Shown here in pieces: positions 18,843 through 28,046 of a stretch of DNA of 64,000 nt. Every line of letters starts with the position of its first letter. Position 1 is the first letter of the stretch. This DNA is from Korobacter sp036501185. Lineage in GTDB: Bacteria > Acidobacteriota > Terriglobia > Terriglobales > Acidobacteriaceae. The stretch spans positions 92,859 to 156,858 of the forward strand of contig DASYAU010000164.1 in NCBI GenBank assembly GCA_036501185.1, read 5' to 3'. Position numbers and translations under genes: made by a program. The notes under the pieces are model-generated. The model ran no database searches. It was not told the origin of the DNA and worked only from the letters and a program-made list of their open reading frames with translations.

Positions 18843-21077
18843 ATGACTTCGCTTTACGACAATCTTCCTCCCGTGGAAGTCGGCGGTAGGAAGCTGGTGG
18901 GCCGAGTGGTTTTCGGCTTACTCATCCTCCTCGCGGCTGGCCTCGGTGTCGGAACCGGCCTCCTCCTCGTCTACTCCACTGACCTCCCGCAGGTCACCGA
19001 ACTGGAGCAGTATCGCCCCAGCTCGATCACCGAACTCTACGACGACCAGGGCCGCATCATTGGCTCCTTCGCCCTCCAGCGCCGCATGATCGGACGCTAC
19101 GAAGATTTCCCCAAGGTCCTCCGCGACGCCATCATTTCCACCGAAGACAAGGACTTCGAGCACCACTTCGGTATCAACATCTGGCGCGTCGGCGGCGCTG
19201 CCTTCCGCGACCTCACCTCCGGCTCGCGCGCACAAGGCGCTTCCACGCTCACCATGCAGCTCTCGCGCAACCTGTTCCTCTCCGCCGATCGCAATTTCCG
19301 CCGCAAGGTGCAGGAAATCATGCTCTCTATCCAGATCGAGCGCCGTTTTACCAAGGAACAGATCTTCACCATGTACTGCAACCAGATCTACCTCGGCCAC
19401 GGCGTCTACGGATTCGAGGCTGGTTCGCATTTCTACTTCAACAAGGCCGCCAAGGACCTCACCCTCGAAGAAGCCGCCGTCCTCGCCGGGCTTCCCAAGG
19501 CCCCGAACTTCTACTCGCCCATCAACAATCCCACTCGTTCGCAGCGCCGCCGCAACCTCGTCATCAATAACATGCTCGAAGACGGCAAGATCACTGCCGA
19601 GCAGGCCGAGAAAGCCAAGCAGGCGCCCATCGTTCTCCACTTCCAGAGCGATCCCAACTCGCTCGCGCCCTATTTCGTCGAAGAAATTCGCCGCTATCTC
19701 GAAAAGAAATACGGCAGTGACGAAGTCCACGAGGCAGGCCTCCGCGTGTACACCACGCTCGACATGGACCTCCAGAAAGTCGCCAACCAGGCCTTGCTCG
19801 ACGGCCTCTCCGCCTACGAGCGCCGCCACGGCTGGAAGGGCAAGCTCCCCAACGTCGTCGCTGCCGGGGACGATCTCGCCTCCTACCAGCATCCTGATTG
19901 GGACAACACCATCGAGCCCGGCAGCTACGTCCACGTCCTCGTCACCGACGTCTCGCCCGCCTCCGCCACCGTGAAATTCGGCCGCTTCGCCGCCATCCTC
20001 TCTCCCGAGGACATCAAGTGGACCGGACACAAGTCGCCACAGGAAATTCTTAGCGTCGGCGACATCGCGTATATAAAAGTCGTCACCCTCGCCGGCGATA
20101 AAAGTAAAGTCACTCTCGAGCAGGACTCCGGCACGCAAGGCGCGCTGATGGCAGTTGACAACGCCACCGGCGACATCAAGGCCATGGTCGGCGGACGCGA
20201 CTACGAAGAATCCAAGTTCAATCGCGCCACCCAAGCCCTTCGTCAGACCGGCTCATCCTTCAAGCCCTACGTCTACACTGCTGCGGTTGACAAGCTCGGC
20301 ATCTCGCCCGACGACACTATCGTCGATGCTCCGATCAGCTTCCCGTCTGCCACCGGCACCTACACGCCCCACAACTACGACGGCAAGTTCGAAGGCACCA
20401 TCTCCCTCCGTCACGCGCTCGCTGATTCGCGTAACATCCCCGCGCTCAAGCTCGCCGATCGCGTCGGCATCCGCGACGTCATCGATATGGCCCACCGCTT
20501 CGGCGTCACCAGCCCCATGCAGCCGTATCTGCCCATCGCGCTCGGCGCTGCGGAAATCACCCTTTACGAACAGGTCGCTTCCTACGCAACCTTCCCCAAT
20601 GACGGCGTTCGCGTCACCCCGCGCTACATAACAAAAGTTACGGATTACGATGGCCGCGTCCTCGAAGAGGACTATCCCGATGTGCGCGACGTCATCACCC
20701 AGCAAACCGCGCGCACCATGGTCGAGTTTCTCCGCGAACCTGTCCTCCACGGCACCGCCTATGCCGCCAGCGTCGCGCTCAAGGGCTACAATCTCGGCGG
20801 CAAGACCGGAACCACGAACGACTTTACTGACGCCTGGTTTCTCGGTTTCTCCCCGTCCATAACCTGCGGCGTGTGGGTCGGCTTCGACGAAAAGAAATCT
20901 CTCGGCGCCAAAGAAACCGGCGCCAAGGCCGCGCTCCCCATCTGGATCGATTACATGAAGGTCGCGCTCAAGGGCCACGACAAGGAAGACTTCACCGGCG
21001 CGCCTCCCGCCACCAATGTTGCTAAGAAGTCCGAGCCCGCCGCGGCGCCGCCCGCTGAAGACCCGGAGGCCCACTGA
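18843..21077 (+). CDS. Class A penicillin-binding protein (PBP1A family)
   Basis: The product has 744 residues from the ATG at 18843. The N-terminal anchor (about 20-45) is followed by a GT51 glycosyltransferase domain with catalytic Glu101 (EDKDFEHH) and QGASTLTMQLSRNLFL. A middle OB-like segment (about 345-425) leads to the transpeptidase domain, with SxxK at 471-474 (SSFK), an SRN motif (ADSRNIPALK) and KTGT at 654-657. Both activities therefore look intact: it would polymerise lipid II and cross-link glycan strands outside the membrane. A short Ala/Pro-rich tail ends the protein, with no PASTA domain. The stop shares one base with the start of the next gene, which encodes three PASTA domains, so the two are co-translated. 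Confidence 0.96.
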   Translation: MTSLYDNLPPVEVGGRKLVGRVVFGLLILLAAGLGVGTGLLLVYSTDLPQVTELEQYRPSSITELYDDQGRIIGSFALQRRMIGRYEDFPKVLRDAIISTEDKDFEHHFGINIWRVGGAAFRDLTSGSRAQGASTLTMQLSRNLFLSADRNFRRKVQEIMLSIQIERRFTKEQIFTMYCNQIYLGHGVYGFEAGSHFYFNKAAKDLTLEEAAVLAGLPKAPNFYSPINNPTRSQRRRNLVINNMLEDGKITAEQAEKAKQAPIVLHFQSDPNSLAPYFVEEIRRYLEKKYGSDEVHEAGLRVYTTLDMDLQKVANQALLDGLSAYERRHGWKGKLPNVVAAGDDLASYQHPDWDNTIEPGSYVHVLVTDVSPASATVKFGRFAAILSPEDIKWTGHKSPQEILSVGDIAYIKVVTLAGDKSKVTLEQDSGTQGALMAVDNATGDIKAMVGGRDYEESKFNRATQALRQTGSSFKPYVYTAAVDKLGISPDDTIVDAPISFPSATGTYTPHNYDGKFEGTISLRHALADSRNIPALKLADRVGIRDVIDMAHRFGVTSPMQPYLPIALGAAEITLYEQVASYATFPNDGVRVTPRYITKVTDYDGRVLEEDYPDVRDVITQQTARTMVEFLREPVLHGTAYAASVALKGYNLGGKTGTTNDFTDAWFLGFSPSITCGVWVGFDEKKSLGAKETGAKAALPIWIDYMKVALKGHDKEDFTGAPPATNVAKKSEPAAAPPAEDPEAH

Positions 21078-21802
21078 TGCGCCGCTTCTTCCGTTGGGTG
21101 CTGCGCATCCTCGTGCTCGTCGTCGTGTTCCTGATCTCGTTGCTGACGGCGATGCGCTTCGCCATCCATGGCCGCGAAGTTCCCGTCCCTAAGCTCACCG
21201 GCATGACTTCCGTCGAGGCGCAGCACGCGCTTGAATACCACGGCCTCGTCCTGGTCCGCGAGAGCCGCTACTACTCGCCCGATGTTCCCGAAGGCAAAAT
21301 CATTTCGCAGGTTCCGTCCGCCGGCGAAAAAGTCCGCCGCGGCTGGCGCGTGCGCGTCGCCGAAAGTCTCGGCCCGCAGCGCGAAGTCATTCCCGCCCTC
21401 GTCGGCAACAGCGAGCGCGCTGCCGAACTCAATATCCGTCGTCGCGGACTCGACCTCGGCACCGTCGCGTTTATTAATCTGCCCGACAGCGATCCCGACA
21501 CCGTCGTCGCCCAGGATCCGCCGCCCAATGCCACCGGCGTTATCTCGCCGAAAGTCAGCCTGCTCGTCGCCGCGCCCGCTCAGCCCAAGATGTACGTTAT
21601 GCCCGACTTCACCAACCAGCCGCTCGACGCCGTCGTTCGCGAAATCAACAACGCCGGCTTCAAAATCGCCAACATCCACACCGTTCCCGCCGTCATCCTT
21701 TTCCCATCCGCCAAAAACGTGGCGACCGTAGTTCATCAATCCCCGGCCCCCGGCCAGCGCGTCACCCCTGACGCCATCATCAACGTCGACGTTAGCCGGT
21801 AA
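21077..21802 (+). CDS. Membrane-anchored triple-PASTA protein
   Basis: The product has 241 residues. A positively charged start and one span (8-28) are followed by three PASTA domains at about 34-97, 103-166 and 173-240. These show the usual VPKLTGMTSVEAQHAL, VIPALVGNSERAAEL and MPDFTNQPLDAVVREI helices and the SQVPSAGE, AQDPPP and QSPAPGQRV turns. PASTA domains bind peptidoglycan fragments or lipid II and normally sit on PBPs or Ser/Thr kinases. Here they form a separate protein that overlaps the class A PBP gene by one base (TGATG). It is most simply read as a detached accessory subunit of that PBP. It converges with the TonB-type receptor, with an 11-bp gap. Confidence 0.92.
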   Translation: MRRFFRWVLRILVLVVVFLISLLTAMRFAIHGREVPVPKLTGMTSVEAQHALEYHGLVLVRESRYYSPDVPEGKIISQVPSAGEKVRRGWRVRVAESLGPQREVIPALVGNSERAAELNIRRRGLDLGTVAFINLPDSDPDTVVAQDPPPNATGVISPKVSLLVAAPAQPKMYVMPDFTNQPLDAVVREINNAGFKIANIHTVPAVILFPSAKNVATVVHQSPAPGQRVTPDAIINVDVSR

Positions 21803-21813
21803 TGCAGCGGGTT

Positions 21814-24711
21814 TTAGAACATGAACATAGCCTGCAAATCGATGCGACGGTTATAAGCGCCACCGCCATAGAACCCTCCCGCTGTAATCGACTGACCGAA
21901 ATACGGCGAACTCAGGATCGCATTCGGCGGCCCGTCGTTCACATGGTTGAGCGCGTTGTCCACCATCGCGGCGAATGTCAGCTTGTATTTCCGGGGTGTG
22001 CCGCCTGCGTGAGCTGCCCCTTGCGGCACGGAGCCGCCAGCGCTCTCTACTTTCGGCCCCACAGAGAACGATTTCGCGAGATGCATGTTAACTGTCACCA
22101 GGCCGGGTCCGGTTCGGTAATTGATCGGCACCAGTCGTCCGCCGGCCACAGGTGAAAGGCTGAAATTCCCAAGCACCGTACCCTGGCAGCCATTCACTCC
22201 CGGTGTGGGACAGAGATAAGGACGGTCGTTGAGGATCGAATCACCGTTCGAGTCCACGCCGGAGACGATGTTATAACTCGCGCCCGATTGCAGCATGATG
22301 AACGGGCTCGCTTGAAAGCCCCAGGGCAACGTAACAGCGCCGAAAATTATCGCGCGATGCCGAACGTTGAACGCTGCGGGGCCATAATCCGCGCGCATGT
22401 CATACGAATTTGTCGGAAACCCGCCGCTCCCCGCCACATCGCTATTCGCGTAGCTGAGCGTGTAGTTCCCCATCAGCATGAACTTCGTGCCGGCACGCCA
22501 GGTCGTGGTGGCGATCAGTTGGTTCTGCTTGAAGATGCCTTCGGTGTAGTACTGGAAGATATTTCCCGCCGCGAATCCATATGGATAAATCGCACTGGAT
22601 GGATCACTCGGATCGTAAGTCCCGGGGTACGGAGCATTCGCGTTCAACGTCACGAGTTGGTGTGTTCCGCGCGAGTTGACGTAAGTCAGCGTGCCCGTCC
22701 CTTTCTTTCCCAGTTGTCGCTCAGCCGTAAACGCGCCCTGCATCGTCAGCGGTGAGTGAAAACGCGACGAGATCTGGTATTCCGACTCCCGCGTCGCAGT
22801 CGCCGTTCCACAATTCGTCATCGTTTGCGTTGAAACCGGGGAAGTCGGGTCATAGAAGCAGGGCTGCAGTACGACGTAGTCCAGTTGTCTTGTACCGTTC
22901 AATCGGTCCGCGTTCAGAATGCTCGCGATGGCGAACCGGTCGTAAAAGAAACCGTATCCTGCACGCAGCACGGTCTTGGGGGCGCTTCCACTTTTCCCAA
23001 CGGCCCATGCCACTCCCACCCGCGGAGCCCAGTCCCCGCGGTCCTGGATCGCGTTCTGTGTTTCAAATCGGAGGCCATAACTCACCGTCAAGTTCGGCCT
23101 CAGCTTGTACTCGTCCTGCAGATACAGTCCTGCGTCCACGTAGCTCGCTATGATCGAAGGCGTACCCACACTCTGCGAGTACTGCTCCACCCCGGCGCAC
23201 TGCCCCGCGACCGGCGCGATATTGCTGTTCGCGGGCAGCGTGCAGTAGGCGGTCGGGTTCGCCTGCATCGCGCCAATCGTGGCGCCCTGGTTCAGGTAGT
23301 ACTGGGTTAGCGCGTACGAGAACAGAGATGAGAACGTGTACGTGCCATTGAAATTTCCGTTGGAAAAATTCGCTTCTCGAGTCGCCCGCAATCGCCCGCC
23401 AAATTTGAAGAAATGTTTTCCATGGACAATTGAGGTGTAATTCTGGAACTCGTAGCGGTCCTGGTGATCATTTACGGATCCAGCCGCGTTCCCGCCGTCG
23501 CTGAAAGCGCCCTGCACGTTAATCTGTGGTGCGTCCCCGAATGGAGTCTGTTGCTGCAGAGCGCGAACGTACTGGAACCGCGTCTCATTCACTACCGATG
23601 ATCCAAACGTTTGCGTATCGCCGATCTCAAACGCTTGCTCCACATTCCGGTTGCTGTAGCCAAGTTCTGGCAGCGTGAATCCGCTCCCGTGGTTGCTCTG
23701 GTTGTCAGCCGTGTACTGGTAGCGTGTCGTGAGCGAATTGTTGCGGGTCAGTTGCAAGTCGAGTCGCGCGCTGCCGTTCTCCCCACTCACTGGGGAATTG
23801 ACCGCCTCCGCAATCTTGCTTGAAGAATACGTAGAGGGATCGAATCTCTCTGCCACGATCGCCTGTGCGTTGTCCATGTTGTTCGTCTCGAGGTCGACGC
23901 CAAACGACGCCTTGTTCTTGATGATTGGGCCGCTCAAGCTACCGATGAATTGCTCGGAGTGATACGCAGGAGGGTTTGCGCCGGCGAATGGATTGGACGT
24001 ATTGAAAACGTTGTCATTCCCCATCCCCAGGAAGAATGCATGGAATTGTTCCGTTCCTGGCTTCGTAAAGATCTCGATCCGGCCGTAGCCTAATTTGTCA
24101 TATTCCGCCGAGAACGGGTTCTGGTTGATTCGGATCTCACGAATTGACGACTTTGGCGGCAACTTCCCGCCCGTGAAGCCGTCGATGTACATTTGCCCGC
24201 CCTCCGGCCCCGCCGAGGGGCCCGCCAGCGCCTGCAACTCGTTCTGTAATTCGTCCGGATCATCCGAGAGCGCATCGAGGTCTTTGCCCTTGATCACGAT
24301 TGCGCTGGCATTGTTCTCTGCCGACGCATCGAGCTGGTGCGTCGACGCATTTACCTGCATCTGCTCTTTTTGCACCGCGATTCGTAAAGCGAGATCGAGT
24401 TCCTGGGAAGCGCCCGCAGCCACTTCAATCCTTGGTTCTGTTTCCAGGGTGAATCCCTTGGCGCTGACCTTCAGCTCGTAACTGCCCGGAGCAAGTCGCT
24501 TGAACTCGTATACGCCCTGTGCGTTGCTCTTAGCGGTGGCTCGCTGCTCGCCTGCTGAAGTCGCCGTCACCGTAGCGTTCTGCACAACCGCTCCGGAAGG
24601 GTCCGTGATCTTGCCATGCAATCTGCCCACTGACGCCTGGCCTAGTCCGTCAACTGCGATGAATGCCAACCACACGACGGCGCAAAGCACGGACATAACC
24701 TTGGAACCCAT
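21814..24711 (-). CDS. TonB-dependent-receptor-like outer-membrane protein with carboxypeptidase-regulatory domain
   Basis: The product has 965 residues. The ATG at 24711 has AGGAG 8 nt upstream and is followed by a signal peptide ending near GLGQA. Residues about 30-110 form a carboxypeptidase-regulatory-like (CarbopepD_reg) domain (GRLHGKITDPSGAVVQNATV and YEFKRLAPGSYELKV). A plug-like segment follows (GGQMYIDGFTGGKLPP and IREIRINQNPFSAEYD), then a long beta-rich barrel. The last residue is Phe (MFMF), the usual outer-membrane assembly signal. This is the large Oar-like family abundant in Acidobacteriota; the ligand is unknown. No TonB box could be picked out by eye. The gene stands alone, with 400 bp of upstream sequence. 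Confidence 0.92.
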   Translation of the reverse strand: MGSKVMSVLCAVVWLAFIAVDGLGQASVGRLHGKITDPSGAVVQNATVTATSAGEQRATAKSNAQGVYEFKRLAPGSYELKVSAKGFTLETEPRIEVAAGASQELDLALRIAVQKEQMQVNASTHQLDASAENNASAIVIKGKDLDALSDDPDELQNELQALAGPSAGPEGGQMYIDGFTGGKLPPKSSIREIRINQNPFSAEYDKLGYGRIEIFTKPGTEQFHAFFLGMGNDNVFNTSNPFAGANPPAYHSEQFIGSLSGPIIKNKASFGVDLETNNMDNAQAIVAERFDPSTYSSSKIAEAVNSPVSGENGSARLDLQLTRNNSLTTRYQYTADNQSNHGSGFTLPELGYSNRNVEQAFEIGDTQTFGSSVVNETRFQYVRALQQQTPFGDAPQINVQGAFSDGGNAAGSVNDHQDRYEFQNYTSIVHGKHFFKFGGRLRATREANFSNGNFNGTYTFSSLFSYALTQYYLNQGATIGAMQANPTAYCTLPANSNIAPVAGQCAGVEQYSQSVGTPSIIASYVDAGLYLQDEYKLRPNLTVSYGLRFETQNAIQDRGDWAPRVGVAWAVGKSGSAPKTVLRAGYGFFYDRFAIASILNADRLNGTRQLDYVVLQPCFYDPTSPVSTQTMTNCGTATATRESEYQISSRFHSPLTMQGAFTAERQLGKKGTGTLTYVNSRGTHQLVTLNANAPYPGTYDPSDPSSAIYPYGFAAGNIFQYYTEGIFKQNQLIATTTWRAGTKFMLMGNYTLSYANSDVAGSGGFPTNSYDMRADYGPAAFNVRHRAIIFGAVTLPWGFQASPFIMLQSGASYNIVSGVDSNGDSILNDRPYLCPTPGVNGCQGTVLGNFSLSPVAGGRLVPINYRTGPGLVTVNMHLAKSFSVGPKVESAGGSVPQGAAHAGGTPRKYKLTFAAMVDNALNHVNDGPPNAILSSPYFGQSITAGGFYGGGAYNRRIDLQAMFMF

Positions 24712-25112
24712 GAATACTCCTGGTGAAACAACACTTCACGGGCAGGAACAAAGCGGCAAACCGTTCTTCCGCTGCTCATGAGCCGCGTTCACTCCTTGGC
24801 GATGTGAGTTAAAGGGCCAGATTCTCGCCAGGAGAATGGAGGTCGCTACCGCGGCGCCCTCCGCAGAAGTCAGACGAACTCCTCACCGTTAGGTTAGGGC
24901 AGGGCATCACCTGCAACAAGTAACCAAAGCCATGCCGACACTAGTTACGAGATGGCATCAACGCCAACCAGCTCAAGAAACGCCAAATGCCCTCATCAAG
25001 TCCGCCGAGGCCATGATCGTCTCCGCGCTGGAACGGCCAAGCCTTTGCATCGAGCACTTCGATTGACAGCGAACTGGCAGCCGGATGAAATGAAGGTTGA
25101 GGAAATGCATCC
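24712..25112. other. Intergenic region without a supported gene
   Basis: These 401 bp lie between the divergent receptor gene and the DUF1569 gene. I see no RNA fold, repeat or riboswitch signature. A minus-strand open frame passes through here, but its upstream part is antisense to the DUF1569 gene. Its last 40 or so codons (ending FLSWLALMPSRN) look mildly protein-like and could be a gene remnant. Confidence 0.5.
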
Positions 25113-25562
25113 GTGAAAAATCTGTTCGAGCCTTCTTCCGCCTCAGAAATCAAGGATCGCATCGCACGTTTGCGGCCCGATTGCGAAAGACAATGGGGCG
25201 CGATGAACGTCCCGCAAATGCTTGCGCACTGCTCCGCGTGGATGGAAATGGCTGTCGGGCTGAATACTCCACCACGCATCTTCCTCGGGCGGATCGTCGG
25301 AAAAATAGCGAAAAGGTCCCTCTTGGGCGAAAAGCCCATCCGTCGCAATATGCCCACCGACAAGAGCCTGCTCATGCGCGACGAAAAGGTTTTCATTGCG
25401 GAGCAGCAACGTTTACTCGCCCTCGTCGACCGCTTTTCCTCCGGAGGCCCCGCCCAATGTACGACGCATCCGCACTGCTTCTTCGGCCCCATGACTCCCG
25501 TCGAATGGGCCACCATGGGATACAAGCACCTCGATCATCACCTGCAGCAATTCGGCGCCTGA
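25113..25562 (+). CDS. DUF1569 (DinB-like fold) protein
   Basis: The product has 149 residues from a GTG at 25113 with AGGAAA about 7 nt upstream. It matches the DUF1569 pattern: an N-terminal MNVPQMLAHCSAWMEMA segment, a HPHCFFGPMTPVEWATMGYK block and a closing HLDHHLQQFG. The His residues in MLAHC and KHLDHHL sit where DinB-like four-helix proteins hold a metal ion. The family is related to bacillithiol-dependent and other DinB-type enzymes, but no reaction is assigned. It appears to be a single-gene unit, divergent from the receptor gene. Confidence 0.85.
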   Translation: MKNLFEPSSASEIKDRIARLRPDCERQWGAMNVPQMLAHCSAWMEMAVGLNTPPRIFLGRIVGKIAKRSLLGEKPIRRNMPTDKSLLMRDEKVFIAEQQRLLALVDRFSSGGPAQCTTHPHCFFGPMTPVEWATMGYKHLDHHLQQFGA

Positions 25563-25603
25563 AGAGAATCTCCGAGTGTCGCAGTCTTTAGCCCGCTTCT
25601 TTT

Positions 25604-25641
25604 CCTAAAACCTAAAACCTAAAACCTAAAACCTAAAACCT
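25604..25641. repeat. Telomere-like tandem heptamer (CCTAAAA)5
   Basis: Five exact copies of CCTAAAA occupy 25604-25638, followed by a partial CCT. It lies between the DUF1569 gene and rsmB. Confidence 0.95.
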
Positions 25642-25670
25642 GTGTTCCGTTCCTCCGCTAAACTACCTCC

Positions 25671-26972
25671 GTGCCCGTCTCCCCGTCCCGCGCCGCCGCC
25701 TTCGACATCCTTCTCCGCGTCGAACGCGATCGCGCCTTCGCCTCCGACCTCCTCCACTCCGATCGGCTTAACAATCTTTCACAGCAAGATCGCGGACTCG
25801 CAACCGAACTCGTCCTCGGCACCCTGCGCTGGCAATCCACTCTCGACGCCGCCATCGCCGCCCAATCCTCGCAGCCATTGCATAAGCTCGACGTCGAAGT
25901 CCTCATCGCGGTTCGTCTCGCCGCGTATCAACTCCGTTTTCTAGACCGAGTCCCAGCCAACGCCGCCGTCAATGAGAGCGTGGAACTCGTCAAGCGTGCA
26001 CGCAAGCGCTCCGCTGTCCCTTTTGCCAACGCCGTTCTCCGCAAACTCGCGAAAGACGCCGCAAGCATTTCGGACGATCCGAAATCCGCTCACCCCAGTT
26101 GGCTTGTAGATCGTTGGAACGCCTACTACGGCGCCGAGGCCACGGCAGCCATCTGCCGCTACAACCAGCAGGTCCCTGAAACCGCGCTGCGTCTGCCATT
26201 CGATCCCGCGCGTCGTGAGCAGGTCGAAAGGGAACTGAGCCAAGGCGGCATCCAACTCGCTCCCGGCCAACTCCTCCACTCCGCCCGCCGATTAATTTCC
26301 GGCGATCTAACGCACACCGAAGCATTCCGCCGCGGCGACGTCTGGATTCAGGACGAAGCGTCGCAACTCGTAGCTCTGCTCGCCGGCGGAGGTCAACACA
26401 TTCTGGATTGCTGCGCCGCCCCAGGCGGCAAAACGTCTTTCCTCGCCGAGCGCAATCCGCAATCGCAGATCCTTGCCCTCGACCTTCACGACCAGCGCGC
26501 TCAACTGCTTCGCCAGCGCGTTCGCAATGCCAACGTCGAAATTCGCACTGCCGACGTCATCACCGCAGACACCGGAAATTTCGATTGCATCCTCGCCGAC
26601 GTTCCTTGCTCCGGCACCGGAACCCTCTCTCGCAATCCCGAAATTAAGTGGCATTTGCGCCCCGAAGATCTCGCTGATTTGGCGTCCCGGCAGTCGAAAA
26701 TCTTGCACTCAGCGCTCGAAAAACTCGTCCCCGGAGGGCGTTTACTCTACTCCACTTGCTCGCTCGAACCGGAAGAAGGCGAAAAACTCGTCGAAAACGT
26801 GCTCCAAAAGCCGTTCGAACTCGCAAATATCACGTCAGAATTGCCCAAAATCGCCTCTGAACTCGCGATTTTCGACGTCAATTCTTGGCTCCGTGGCCCC
26901 TATTTGCGCACCATCCCTGGTCTTTATCCTTGCGACGGCTTCTTCGCCGCCCTCATCACTCGACCCCAATAA
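25671..26972 (+). CDS. rsmB: 16S rRNA m5C967 methyltransferase RsmB
   Basis: The product has 433 residues from a GTG at 25671; the Shine-Dalgarno match is weak. Residues 1-135 form the NusB-like RNA-binding domain (AAAFDILLRVERDRAFASDL and VPANAAVNESVELVK). The SAM-binding methyltransferase domain has CCAAPGGKTSFLAE (motif I), DVPCSGTG with Cys313 (motif IV) and YSTCSLEPEE with Cys363 (motif VI). The two cysteines are the catalytic and release pair of m5C RNA methyltransferases. It modifies C967 of 16S rRNA before 30S assembly is complete. In many bacteria it sits in a def-fmt-rsmB operon; here rsmB and fmt converge, with only 4 bp between stop codons. Confidence 0.94.
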   Translation: MPVSPSRAAAFDILLRVERDRAFASDLLHSDRLNNLSQQDRGLATELVLGTLRWQSTLDAAIAAQSSQPLHKLDVEVLIAVRLAAYQLRFLDRVPANAAVNESVELVKRARKRSAVPFANAVLRKLAKDAASISDDPKSAHPSWLVDRWNAYYGAEATAAICRYNQQVPETALRLPFDPARREQVERELSQGGIQLAPGQLLHSARRLISGDLTHTEAFRRGDVWIQDEASQLVALLAGGGQHILDCCAAPGGKTSFLAERNPQSQILALDLHDQRAQLLRQRVRNANVEIRTADVITADTGNFDCILADVPCSGTGTLSRNPEIKWHLRPEDLADLASRQSKILHSALEKLVPGGRLLYSTCSLEPEEGEKLVENVLQKPFELANITSELPKIASELAIFDVNSWLRGPYLRTIPGLYPCDGFFAALITRPQ

Positions 26973-26976
26973 TTGC

Positions 26977-27909
26977 TCACGAAACGCCTAGTTTTTCCCC
27001 GCTTTTTGGTCGATATCCATTCACGAAATCGCGCGCGCTCATCCGCTTTTTGCCCTCAATTTGGATCTCGATCAGCTCCAAAGCCGTCCCATTTCCCGCC
27101 CCCGCCAGAAGCGTATCTCCCTGAATCTTAAGCTCTCCCGGCTGCAGCTCCGCCGCAAGTGCATGCGCTGTATGCACCACAAATCCCTTCCCACGAAATT
27201 GCGTAAACGCTCCCGGCCAAGGCGTAAAGCCCCGCAAACGGTTGAGAATCTCCCGCGCCGATCGATGGAAATCAATCTGTCCATCTTCTTTTTTCAAAAT
27301 GGGAGCGAGCGAGTGTTCCGCATGATTCTGCGGCACCGGACCAACCACGCCGGCCTCGAGTCGCGCCAAGGTTTCCACGAGCAATTCCGCCCCCAATTCA
27401 GCCAGACGCGGTGCCAACGTCTCGCTCGTATCTCCCTGATTTATAGGCATTTCGGCTTGCAGGAGCATGTCGCCCGTATCCAGCCCCGCATCAATCTGCA
27501 TGGTCGTAACGCCAGTAATTTCTTCGCCGTTCGCAATCGCCCACTGAATCGGCGCCGCGCCGCGATATTTCGGCAGCAGCGACCCATGAACGTTGATGTT
27601 CCCCAGTGGCGGCAAATCGATCATCCACTGCGGAATGATCCGCCCGTACCCGACGACGATAATCGCCTCCGGCGCGATCTCGAAAAGCTGCTTCCGGAAG
27701 TCCTCGTTGTTTTTGATCTTCTCCGGCTGCGTGATCGGCAGACCGAGTTCCACCGCCGCCTCTTTCACCGGCGAAAGCGCCAGTCCCATACCGCGCCCCT
27801 TCGGACGGTCCGGCTGTGTCACCACCAGTCGAACCTCGTGTCCCGCGCGTACCAAATGTTGCAGCGAAGGCACTGCAAATCGCGGCGTTCCGCAGAAAAC
27901 GAGGACCAT
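26977..27909 (-). CDS. fmt: Methionyl-tRNA formyltransferase
   Basis: The product has 310 residues from the ATG at 27909 (MVLVFCGTPRFAVPSL); ten upstream residues of the open frame are dropped because they precede the conserved first strand. The formyl-transfer domain shows NINVHGSLLPKYRGAAPIQW and the ITGVTTMQIDAGLDTGDML block, which hold the catalytic Asn/His/Asp set. The C-terminal domain (GFTPWPGAFT) binds the initiator tRNA. The enzyme formylates Met-tRNA(fMet) from 10-formyl-THF. It is convergent with rsmB and divergent from the PPIase gene at 28047. Confidence 0.96.
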   Translation of the reverse strand: MVLVFCGTPRFAVPSLQHLVRAGHEVRLVVTQPDRPKGRGMGLALSPVKEAAVELGLPITQPEKIKNNEDFRKQLFEIAPEAIIVVGYGRIIPQWMIDLPPLGNINVHGSLLPKYRGAAPIQWAIANGEEITGVTTMQIDAGLDTGDMLLQAEMPINQGDTSETLAPRLAELGAELLVETLARLEAGVVGPVPQNHAEHSLAPILKKEDGQIDFHRSAREILNRLRGFTPWPGAFTQFRGKGFVVHTAHALAAELQPGELKIQGDTLLAGAGNGTALELIEIQIEGKKRMSARDFVNGYRPKSGEKLGVS

Positions 27910-28046
27910 CCCCTCAGTATAAGCGGCGTTGCTATACACGCCTTAATCCATTGTTTTTCCGCGTAGAACCTAACATTCCGGGCTGCTGCGCGTTAAAATA
28001 GTTAGCACCCCAACAGCCTTCCAAGGTATTAGTGGTGCAGGAGTCC

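Noticed and set aside
24712..24960. Riboswitch upstream of the TonB-type receptor
   Set aside because: No cobalamin-box or other known aptamer core is recognisable.
24941..25525. Minus-strand 194-residue frame before and across the DUF1569 gene
   Set aside because: Most of it is antisense to DUF1569. Only its last 40 or so residues look protein-like, too little to call a gene remnant.
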